A stretch of 23,699 bases of DNA from Symbiodinium natans. Its lineage: Eukaryota > Sar > Dinophyceae > Suessiales > Symbiodiniaceae. Every line of letters begins with the position of its first letter. Position 1 is the first letter of the stretch. Position numbers and translations under genes: made by a program. The stretch covers positions 1 to 23,699 of the forward strand of contig CAJNDS010001311.1 of the NCBI GenBank assembly GCA_905221605.1. Reading direction: 5' to 3'. The notes beneath the pieces were generated by a model that saw only the letters and a list, made by a program, of their open reading frames with translations, did not search any database and was not told the origin of the DNA. This document shows, piece after piece, positions 8,960 to 18,600 of this stretch.

Positions 8960-10998
8960 CCTTATCCTGGTGCATTTTATGAAGGAGAACTACCTGGAAA
9001 GGCCTTCTGCGAGCTGGAAATCCTTATCCCTGGTGCAGTTTATGAAGGAGAGTACCTGGAAAGGCCTTCTGCGAGCTGGAAATCCTTATCCTGGTGCATT
9101 TTATGAAGGAGAAGTACTTGGAAAGGCCTTCTGCGAGCTGCAAATCAATATTCTGGTGCATTTTATGAAGGAGAACTACCTGGAAAGGCCTTCTGCGAGC
9201 TGGAACTACTTGGAAAGGCCTTCCGCGACCTTACGCTGGTGCATTTTATGAAGGAGAACTACCTGGAAAGGCCTTCCCCGAGCTGGAAATCCTTAGCCTG
9301 GTGCATTTTATGAAGGAGTACTGCTGCGTGCGCTGGAAATCCTTATCCTGGTGCGTTTTATGAAGGAGAACTACCTGGAATGGCCGTCCGCAAGCTGGAA
9401 ATCCTTATCCTGGTGCATTTTATGAAGGAGAACTACCTGGAAAGGCCTTCGCTGCTGGAAATCCTGATCCTGGTGCATTTTATGAAGGAGAACTACCTGG
9501 TAAGGCCTTCCGCGAGCTAGAAATCCTTATCCTGGTGCATTTTATGAAGGAGAACTATCCTGGTGCATTTTATGAAAGAGAACTACCTGGAAAGGCCTTC
9601 TGCGAGCTGGAAATCCTTATCCTGGTGCATTTTATGAAGGAGAACTACTGGAAAGGCCTTCCGCGAGCTGGATATCCTTATCCTGGTGCATTTTATGAAG
9701 GAGAACTACCTGGAAAGGCCTTCCGCGAGCTGGAAATCCTTATCCTGGTGCATTTTATGAAGGAGAACTACCTGGAAAGGCCTTCCGCGAGCTGGAAATC
9801 CTTATCCTGGTGCATTTTATGAAGGAGAACTACCTGGAAAGGCCTTCCGCGAGCTGGAAATCCTTATCCTGGTGCATTTTATGAAGGAGAACTACCTGGA
9901 AAGGCCTTCCGCGAGCTGGATATCCTTATCCTGGTGCATTTTATGAAGGAGAACTACCTGGAAAGGCCTTCCGCGAGCTGGAAATCCTTATCCTGGTGCA
10001 TTTTAAGCTGGAAATCCTTATCCTGGTGCATTTTATGAAGGAGAACTACCTGGAAAGGCCTTCCGCGAGCTGGATATCCTTATCCTGGTGCATTTTATGA
10101 AGGAGAACTGCCTGGAAAGGCCTTCCGCGAGCTGGAAATCCTTATACTGGCGCAATTCATGAAAGAGAACTACCTGGAAAGGCCTTCCGCGAGCTGGAAA
10201 TCCTTATCCTGGTGCATTTTATGAAGGAGAACAATCTGGAAAGGCCTTCCGCGAGCTGGAAATCCTTGTCCTGGTGCATTTTATGAAGGAGAACTACCTG
10301 GAAAGGCCTTCCGCAAGCTGGAAATCCTTATCCTGGTGCATTTTATGAAGGAGAACTACCTGGAAAGGCCTTTCGCAAGCTGGAAATCCTTATCCTGGTG
10401 CATTTTATGAAGGAGAACTACCTGGAAAGGTCTTCCGCGAGCTGGAAATCATTATCCTGGTGCATTTTATGAAGGAGAACTACCTGGAAAGGCCTCCGCG
10501 AGCTGGAAATCCTTATCCTGGTGCATTTTTTGAAGGAGAACTACCTGGAAAGGCCTTCTGCGAGCTGGAAATCCTTATCCTGGTGCATTTTATGAAAGAA
10601 AACTACCTGGAAAGGCCTTCCGCGAGCTGGAAATCCTTATCCTGGTGCATTTTATGAAGGAGAACTACCTGGAAAGGCCTTCCGCGAGCTGGAAATCCTT
10701 ATCCTGGTGGCCTTCCGCGAGCTGGAAATCCTTATCCTGGTGCATTTTATGAAGGAGAACTACCTGGAAAGGCCTTCCGCGAGCTGGAAATCCTTATCCT
10801 GGTGCATTTTATGAAGGAGAGGGCCTTCTGCGAGCTGGAAATCCTTATCCTGGTGCATTTTTTGAAGGAGAACTACTTGTAAATGCCTTCCGCAAGCTGG
10901 AAATCCTTATCCTGGCTGGAAATTCGTATCCTGGTGCATTTTATGAAGGAGAACTACCTGGAAAGGCCTTCAAAGAGCTGGAAATCCTTATCCTGGTA
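8960..10998. repeat. 62-bp satellite, about 33 copies
   Basis: The unit is CTTATCCTGGTGCATTTTAT, GAAGGAGAACTACCTGGAAA, GGCCTTCCGCGAGCTGGAAA plus TC (62 bp). The 5' part of the array is more diverged (TTCTGCGAG units, truncated units near 9210 and 9320) and the centre (about 9660-10130) is more homogeneous. Partial units at 10003-10020, 10709-10740 and 10821-10833 are typical of unequal crossover. Repeated short ORFs are by-products. Confidence 0.95.
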
Positions 10999-10999
10999 C

Positions 11000-11631
11000 A
11001 CCCCTGGACAACCATCTCCAGGTGTCGTCGCAGCCGGCTTGTTGTGCGACTATGCTGAGATCACGCAACCAAGGTACGGCTCCGGACGCGGTGTGAGCAG
11101 AAGAACTGCAATGACTTGTTCGATGATTGGGAATGCGGAAGAAAAGATGTAGCGCGATGGCTGCCGTCACGGTCGAGTTTTTAGTTGCTGTCACTGCCAG
11201 GTCACGCGTAGCTTTTTCCCAAACACAGCCGCCGTGCGCTTGGGCCCAAAATCAAGAATCCAGTCTATGACCGTGTCCCCTGGACAACCATCTCCAGGCT
11301 GTCATCACGCAGCCAAGGTACGGCTCCGGACGCGGACTCGGACTTCTGAATCTTATGCCCGAAGACATGGGCGAGGACTTCCAGAGCGCAGGGCGATGGC
11401 TGCCGTCACGGTCGAGTTTTTAGTTGCTGTCACTGCCAGGTCACGCGTAGCTTTTTCCCAAACACAACCGCCGTGCGCTTGGGCCCAAAATCAAGAATCC
11501 AGTCTATGACCGTGTCCCCTGGACAACCATCTCCAGGCTGTCATCACGCAGCCAAGGTACGGCTCCGGACGCGGACTCGGACTTCTGAATCTTATGCCCG
11601 AAGACATGGGCGAGGACTTCCAGAGCGCAGG
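11000..11631. repeat. 239-bp tandem repeat, about 2.5 copies, upstream of the ORFs
   Basis: CCCCTGGACAACCATCTCCA starts copies at 11001, 11277 and 11516. The first copy is 276 bp and carries a diverged insert; the second is 239 bp; the third is partial and runs into the 5' region of the next ORF. Units contain GGTACGGCTCCGGACGCGG, TTATGCCCGAAGACATGGG and GCCGTCACGGTCGAGTTTTT. The repeat could be a duplicated promoter or leader region, but nothing in the sequence proves that. Confidence 0.85.
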
Positions 11632-11737
11632 CCACCCCATTCACGGTTCTGAACAGGCGGTTGAAAAAGAAATGCACGAAGCCGAGGAAGGTTCACGTGA
11701 GAGAGCAGAGAGTCACACACAGAATGAATATTCTTGA
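11594..11737 (+). CDS. Possible small upstream ORF, 47 codons
   Basis: An ATG inside the last 239-bp repeat copy opens a 47-codon frame starting MPEDMGEDFQSAG. It is strongly acidic, rich in Glu, and ends QNEYS, overlapping the start of the 219-codon ORF by 14 bases in another frame. The frame is open back to 11510. It could be an upstream ORF that limits translation of the next one, the true N-terminus of that protein separated by a frameshift, or chance. I recognise no family. The same MPEDMGEDFQSAG start occurs in the preceding repeat copy, so repeat structure alone may explain it. Confidence 0.25.
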   Translation: MPEDMGEDFQSAGHPIHGSEQAVEKEMHEAEEGSRERAESHTQNEYS

Positions 11738-12383
11738 AAGCAAGGCATTCGCAGCAGTCTTGGCTCAGAAGTGGGAACACGAGCCACACTTTCTGCCAGT
11801 GTTGGAAACTTGCAAGATGGATGGTTGCCGTCTTGAATGGAGCCGGTGTTTGGATGGCGGTCCTGGCTCCTGGTCGCTGATTGGCTTGAGTGGCACTGCG
11901 CTTGCCACAGAGACAGCCCCTGGATGGTATATGCCTGTCTTTTGCGTCAGAGGCATGAATAGGCTGGAATGCCGATTTACCCAATGGCATCCAGAAGCAC
12001 CTCATGTTGCTGTCTTCGAAGCGGAAGAACTGCGCTTTGACAATTGGATCAATCTTCCGGCAGGGAAGGTCTATGTCCGAGAAGTACCCTCGCCTTTGGT
12101 TATTACTTGCAGCTTGATGCCCGCGGATCAAAATGCCGTCGACGTCGTGTTCACCACGGTGGCCGGTGAAGAGGTGCTGCGAATCGCCAGCGTGTCAAGC
12201 CATTCGCTGGAGATGGAACAGCTTCCTACATCCGCTACCATAGCAGCGGCAGCCCAAGGCCGTCTGCAGAGCAGGAACCAAGAAGTGTGCACGGTCTTAG
12301 ACGGGGAGCCAACTCCATTGGACACGTTGGTCCTCTCCGATGACTTGTGGGACATCGTCGCAGCGCAGGACACGCAGCCATGA
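11724..12383 (+). CDS. Hypothetical protein, 219 aa, upstream of the RepHel gene
   Basis: Open from the stop at 11586 to the TGA at 12381. The first in-frame ATG is at 11724 (MNILESKAFAAVLAQKW); a longer version would need the TTG at 11661. The translation is soluble-looking, with no signal peptide or membrane segment. It is Trp-rich in the middle (PGSWSLIGLSG, FTQWHPEAPHV, DNWINLPAGKVYV) and ends acidic (LVLSDDLWDIV). Hydrophobic and polar residues are balanced, which argues for a real protein. I do not recognise the family. It lies 314 bp before the RepHel start on the same strand, so it may be a second gene carried by the same element or a captured host exon. No intron signals were identified. 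Confidence 0.55.
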   Translation: MNILESKAFAAVLAQKWEHEPHFLPVLETCKMDGCRLEWSRCLDGGPGSWSLIGLSGTALATETAPGWYMPVFCVRGMNRLECRFTQWHPEAPHVAVFEAEELRFDNWINLPAGKVYVREVPSPLVITCSLMPADQNAVDVVFTTVAGEEVLRIASVSSHSLEMEQLPTSATIAAAAQGRLQSRNQEVCTVLDGEPTPLDTLVLSDDLWDIVAAQDTQP

Positions 12384-12697
12384 AGACATGCTGCGCAGTG
12401 AAGACAACAGGCTGCTGCTCGTGGCCTTGACAAGACTTCGGCGTGTAGAGTCGCCAGGCACCTGGCGTGAACTCTTAAGTTTGTCTCCGCTCTGTACATC
12501 TTTTTGAGAGCAAACCAAGTCACCACAGACGCAGGAGCAAGAAAATAGCAAAGTGGACTGGCAAGGAAAGACAGACAAGCTGTTGCACACGCTAGAGAAT
12601 GCCTTCTGACACGCGCTTTATTTCACAATCTCCGGCGCGCAAACCGTTCGCAGCTTTTCGGACACAGCCTGAGCACAAATAGACCTGAACATTTGCC
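12384..12697 (+). promoter_or_regulatory. Intergenic leader of the RepHel gene with a compact inverted repeat
   Basis: This 314-bp gap has no long ORF on the + strand. At 12452-12467 CGCCAGG and CCTGGCG form a perfect 7-bp inverted repeat around CA, extended outward by GAGT (12448-12451) and ACTC (12471-12474). The RepHel ATG at 12698 is in a favourable eukaryotic context (GCCATGG). An AG at about 12679-12680 could serve as a splice or trans-splice acceptor, but no spliced-leader-like sequence was found. No TATA box is convincing. Confidence 0.35.
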
Positions 12698-15600
12698 ATG
12701 GCGCCTTGCCAGCGATGCGGTGTGGGAAGCAGGAGCGGTCGGGGACAGGGGTGGTGCAGCGATCCAAGCTGCCGCCAAGCCGAGAAAGAAGAGCGTCAGG
12801 CAGAAGAAAGCACTAAGCGAAAAGCTCGGCAACAGGAACGGGCGGCAAAGGGAGGTGGCAGCCGCGGGCCCTTGCCCCCTCAAGGGGTCAGCCGACAAGC
12901 GCAGAGGCGTGAGCTGCAAGCCGAACGTGCTGAGCACGGGTTTGCAAGCCGGGGGCCAAAACCAGAGAAGGACAACCGCGAAGCACAGAGGCTTCAGCTG
13001 CAAGCCGAACGTGCTGAGCACGGGTTTGCAAGCCGGGGGCCAAAACCAGAGAAGGACAACCGCGAAGCACAGAGCCTTCAGCTGCAAGCCGAACGTGCTG
13101 AGCACGGGTTTGCAAGCCGCGGGCCCTTGCCCCCTCAAGGGGTCAGCCGACAAGCGCAGAGGCATGAGCTGCAAGCCGAGCGTGGTCAGCACGGGTTTGC
13201 AAGCCGGGGGCCAAAACCAGAGGAGGACAACCGCGAAGCACAGAGGCTTCAGCTGCAAGCCGAACGTGCTGAGCACGGGTTTGCAAGCCGGGGGCCAAAA
13301 CCAGAGAAGGACAACCGCGAAGCACAGAGGCTTCAGCTGCAGGCCGAACGTGCTGAGCACGGGTTTGCAAGCCGCGGGCCCTTGCCCCCTCAAGGGGTCA
13401 GCCGACAAGCGCAGAGGCGTGAGCTGCAAGCCGAACGTGCTGAGGACGGGTTTGCAAGCCGGGGGCCAAAGCCACAGGAGGACAACCGCCAAGCACAGAG
13501 GCTTCAGCTGCAAGCCGAACGTGCTGAGTCAGGGGTCGGAAGCCGTGGTCCGAAGCCCATTGCAACTGAGATCCAGAAGCAGGGCTACCCGTTTCCTGAT
13601 GAAGATGAGCTGACGCCTGAACAAGTGGATGCTCACTACCTTGCATTCGTGCGTAGTTGGGGCAGATTCGGGCTGTCGCGTGCTTGCGAGAAGTGTCGGA
13701 CCCTTACCCCTGCGAAGCACGTCTGCCCGGCCAAAGGAACCAAGCAGATGCTTTGCAAAAGGTGCCGCGAAGATTCTACGAAGATCATCCTACCAGATGT
13801 GCCACCTGCGCCAGAGGCACTCCAGATACTGAGGCCCATCGAGCAGCACCTGATCGCCATGGCTCGGATCTCGCAAGTCCTCATCGACAAACTCCCGTCA
13901 GGTGGCCCCAGCGCACAGTGGGGCCGCATGTACGCCGTCCTCATGGAGGACCCTTTCATCTGTGACGTATTGGAGGGAGCCATGCTGGAGGAAGATGGAA
14001 CAGTCTTGGTCCAGGGAGTTCAAGGCTTGACTGCTACTCCAGCCCGCCTGGATTGCTTGCACGAAGCTTTGAAGGAACTGAAGGCCCAACACCGCTTGTA
14101 CAAAGCCAATCCAGCCGTGGACAGAGCCATAGCCAAAATGGCCACCATCCTGGATGTCCAATTGGCGCAGCCTGATGCGGTCGACGAGCGTTTGAGTCAG
14201 CAAACACCTTCCCAAGGGCGCCAAACGGGGGAGTCCGGTGGCTCACACTCCTCGGCCTTGGGAAGCCAAAGTCACGGTATCCTGCAAGAGAAGGAAGAAG
14301 ATCTCGAGATGACGTACCTTTTGCCCAAAGAGTTGAAGATCCCTGGAGCCGAGACAAGGCAGTTACAAAAGGCCCGAGGTTGCGCGGCGCTCACCGACGA
14401 CATGGATGTCAAGCTCTTCCCGCACTTGTTTCCCACGGGAACGGGCGGATGGCAAAGCATGTACCCAAGCTTCTCACAGTATGCACGCAAGCGCTTGCTG
14501 AGCCAGGATCCACGCTTCGAGGCATCCCCAGCCTACACCATGTGGCTCCTGGAGACGCAAACCAAGAAGCGCCTTTCAGGCAACATCAATGTGCGGATCA
14601 GCGGCCAGCAGGCTCCAAGCAGAAAGACGATGTACGAACGTGGCAACAACCAGGTCTACACAGCCCTCAGGGACATCCCCGGTACTCAGCCCTACATCTA
14701 CGCAAAGAAGGGCGTCGCGCTCAGCATGTACGAGCAGCTCGGAACACCCAACTTCTTCATGACCCTCACTTGCCACGCTCGGCAGCCCGACATCCTTGTT
14801 GCGGCCATCACAGCGCGGCTACTGCGGCTGCGTCCTGAAACGCCTCCGCAAGAGCTGGAGCGTCAAGCCGCTGAAATCCTGCGCTGCTACCAGTCTGACG
14901 AGCAATTCAAGTGGGACGATCTGTCGCCAAACCAGCTGTGCAACCAACAGCCGGCGATCGTGGCACGACAGTTCATGCACCAGCTCAACCAACTCATGGC
15001 ATGGCTGGAGGCCGAGCATGACACAGAGTCCCATCTGGAGCAGGAAGCAGACGAGCAGGACGAGCCGGAGGGCGGCCACTGCAAAGAGCCTGAAGACTTT
15101 GCGCAAGCGCCAACGAGAGATTCAGCGGGCCGACACCGCGGCGTTCGCAAGGAGCGCCCACCATTCAAGATCCGAGACTACATCATCCGCATCGAGTGGC
15201 AGAAGAGGGGCTACCCTCACGCTCACATTTTGCTTTGGGCAGTGGAATGGCCGCGACGAACAAGCGCAGTCAGCTCCAGAGACTGTGAGAAGACAGCGGA
15301 AGCAGATCCGGATTGGTCGGATGAAGAGGCCATGGAGTCTTTCACGCCCACTTGCGCAGAAGACTGGAGTGACAAGTACATCTGCACGAAGTCACCAGAA
15401 AGCTGGCGCAAATCCACGAAAGTCTCACCCCGCAACAAGGAGCTAAATGCCCAGCTGGCGGAGCTAGTGCGGCACAAGCACAGTGAATATTGCGGCATCA
15501 AGACGTATGGCTCTTGCAGGTTTGGCTTTCCACACAATGAAATCGAAGAGCGAACTCGACGCCGCACCTCCCAGGAGAAGTATGCCAACAGCCGCTGGAA

Positions 15601-18600
15601 AAGCAGCCTCGTGGTCAGGCGGGCCCAGGGGGACAACATGTTCGGGCAATACAACATCAAGATCCTGCGACGGTGGCGTGCCAGCATGGACCTCCAAGTC
15701 ATCTGCGAACTGACCAGCGCCAGTCGTTACATCCTGGGCTACTCCTTTAAATCGGAACAAGATCTCGCGGCCCAGCGGCGCATGGAGAGTATACTGGCCA
15801 GCCTCGCCTCCAGCCGCAATGACCATGGTGGCGCCAGCTTGGGCAGCCAGCAGGTGTACAAAGCCGCGCACGCAGCGCTGCAGGGCCGGACCACGTCCAC
15901 CTTCGAGGCGTGCCACTTGCTGCTAGGCTTTCCCATCGTTGAGTTCTCCAGGGAGCACGTTTGGGTTCAAGTCGGACCACCCGATACCTGGACGTTGTCC
16001 GTGCCCCAGCACGAAGAGAGCCTGGCGCTACAACAGCCGGAGAGCTACCGCAACAGCAAACTCGACAGGGATGGACACATGCCGGCTGCACAGCGCTGGT
16101 ACAGGGAGATGCAAGTCGCTTTCGGCAACATCGAAGTGGAGTTGCCTGTGGAAGGGGGCAAGCCTGCAACATGCCGCCTCATGAACATGAACTTCTTGGA
16201 TTTCTGCGCAGCTTTCAAGTTCATCGGCGTGGAATTCCCTCAGCTCAGAAAGCGTCCGGCCATCGTCGGATACCGGAATTTCAGCCCTGACCAGGAACCG
16301 GAGGCCTTTTGGTTCTCCAGGCTGCTGCTCTACTCCGTTTGGACGGAACCAGGCGATTGGCTGCAAGAAGAGGACAAAGGTAGCCACGCAGCAGCCTTCC
16401 AGCGCATCGCCCGCGACTTGGATGGGTACCCAGATTTCCTGCGGTCGAGATGCTTCCCGCAAATGGACGGGACAGTGAATGCCGCTCGCAAGCTGCAGGC
16501 CGTCCAGGCCGTCATGTACATGAAGGCGAGGATGCACCCTGCACACTTGCGAGATGGATGGGCCAACAGCAAGATCGCGCAGGACAATTACGAGGACTCC
16601 ATCCAGATTTTGGAGGCACTGAAGGCACGTCATGGGGACGACATCGAATTTGCGGCCCCAGACCATGTTCCGACAGGAGCACCTGGAGATGCCTTTGCGC
16701 CGGTGGAAGGCGGCGAGGAATCCTTCAACATGCTCACTGCCGCGGAGAACCCCAGCACAGAAACACAGCATCAACGAAGAGCCATGGAATACATCTTCGA
16801 GACGGTGTGGGAACGCCGCAACACCAATGACACCAACAATACTGACCGCCTCCACATGCTCCTCCACGGACCGGGCGGCTGTGGGAAGTCCGTGGTGGTG
16901 CGCGCAGCAGCCCACATGCTTCGGGAGGCGGGAGTGGGAACTATCATTGCTGCGCCCACAGGGGTGGCAGCATGGAACATCAACGGCGTCACTCTCCACA
17001 CTTGCTGCTTGCTTCCCGTCGTGAACCAAAGCTATGGAAGGGCCTGCGACGTGCCGCTACCAAATGGCCCCATCCTGGCCACGCTGCGAAGCATCTGGAA
17101 GCTGGTGGCGGCCCTCTTCGTGGACGAGATGGGCTTCATATCGTCCTTCATGTTGGAGCGCCTGGATCAGCATCTGCGGTTGGCTAAGAACATGCCGCAC
17201 GTTCCCTTCGGAGGAGTGCATGTCGTGTTCTCTGGAGACCTCTATCAGCTGCCACCGCCGGGCGGGCTGCCAGCCTTTGCCAGCTCACTGTGGACATTGC
17301 TTCAGCTGTGCGAGCTAGAAGGCAATCAACGCGCAGCAAAGGACCCGAAGTGGGCAGCTCTTCTCGCACGAATTCGTGTCGGCATGTGGACGGAAGAGGA
17401 CATTCAGGAGCTGCAAGGTATGGTCCTGAACAAGAACGACAGCAGGCAGCCTTCTCCAAAGGCCGTGTGTCTGTACCCGACGCGCAGAGCCGTGGCGGAG
17501 AAGAATCGCCACTACATCGAGGAGCATGTCAGAAGGACCGGCGTCAAGCTCTACCAAAGTCCTGCCCTAGACACGAATGTCAAAACGGGTGCGCCGCTGT
17601 CTCCCGAAGTGGTGTGGGCTGATCCAGAGAACACGGCCGGCTTGGAAACCTTGCTGCACCTTGCTGTCGGTGTCCGCGTGATGCTCAGGTACAACCTCGA
17701 CACGCAAGACGGCCTGGTCAACGGAGCCTGCGGCTTTGTTGAGCACATTGATGCAGACGAAACCACTGGAGAGATTGAAAAGGTTTGGATCGAATTCGAG
17801 AAGAAGGCTGGCGCCAAGTGGCGCGCAGAGAACGAAACCAGCTTCGTTGCCATCTCGCGACGGTCCGCCACCTATCTGGACATGGAAGGCAGCAAGGCCT
17901 CAAGGTTGCAGTTTCCCTTGGTGCTAGCGCAGGCCACCACCATTCACAAAAGTCAGGCGGCCACACTGCAGGATGGTGCCCACTCCCGCCTCGATGCCAC
18001 CTGCAAGCAAGAGGGGCAAGCGTACGTGGCTCTGAGCCGCTGCCCCGAGCAAGCCCTTTGCACCCTGGAATTCTTCAATCCCAAGTCCCTGCGATTCAAC
18101 TCAAAGGCGGAATGGGCACTCACCCAACTAAAGGCCCAGCAAGCCGAGCGGGACGGATCCCAACTGTGGAAGCAACTCTTCCAGCCGCCGCAGAGCAAGG
18201 ACTTCTATGAAGCCAAGCTTGCCGAGATGGGCGCTCCAGATTGGGCTCAGCTGATGAAACGCAAGGAAGAAGAGGAGCATGCAGATGGTGAACTTCCCTG
18301 GTGCTGCCAGCAATGCGGACAAGAACTCCCAAACACCAAACTTGCCATCAAGGAACACAAGCAGAAGTGCCCGTCCAAACCCAAAGCAAAAGCGAAAGGC
18401 AGCGCAAAAGCGACAAGCAACGGCAAGGGAGGGTGCAAGGGCCGTACCAAGAGCACCGCCAAAGCCAAGAGCAGATCCAGCGCCAAAAGCAGGTTCCTGC
18501 TCATCGGTGTCCCCGACAAAAGGCCAGCAGCCGACTCGGCGCCAAACGCTCCATCAGCCAAGCTTGCGCGGACGAGCAATCAGCCCGCAGCCCCGCTGCC

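Noticed and set aside
5893-10998. The spaced tandem arrays as CRISPR
   Set aside because: Units are contiguous with no unique spacers, and the context is eukaryotic nuclear satellite DNA.
11661-11723. N-terminal extension of the 219-aa ORF from TTG (LKKKCTKPRK...)
   Set aside because: It would need a non-ATG start in a eukaryote. The ATG at 11724 is the first in frame after the stop at 11586.
12623-13513. Minus-strand 296-codon ORF opposite the RepHel N-terminus
   Set aside because: It is the reverse-strand shadow of the 84/87-bp coding repeats. The + frame continues into recognised domains.
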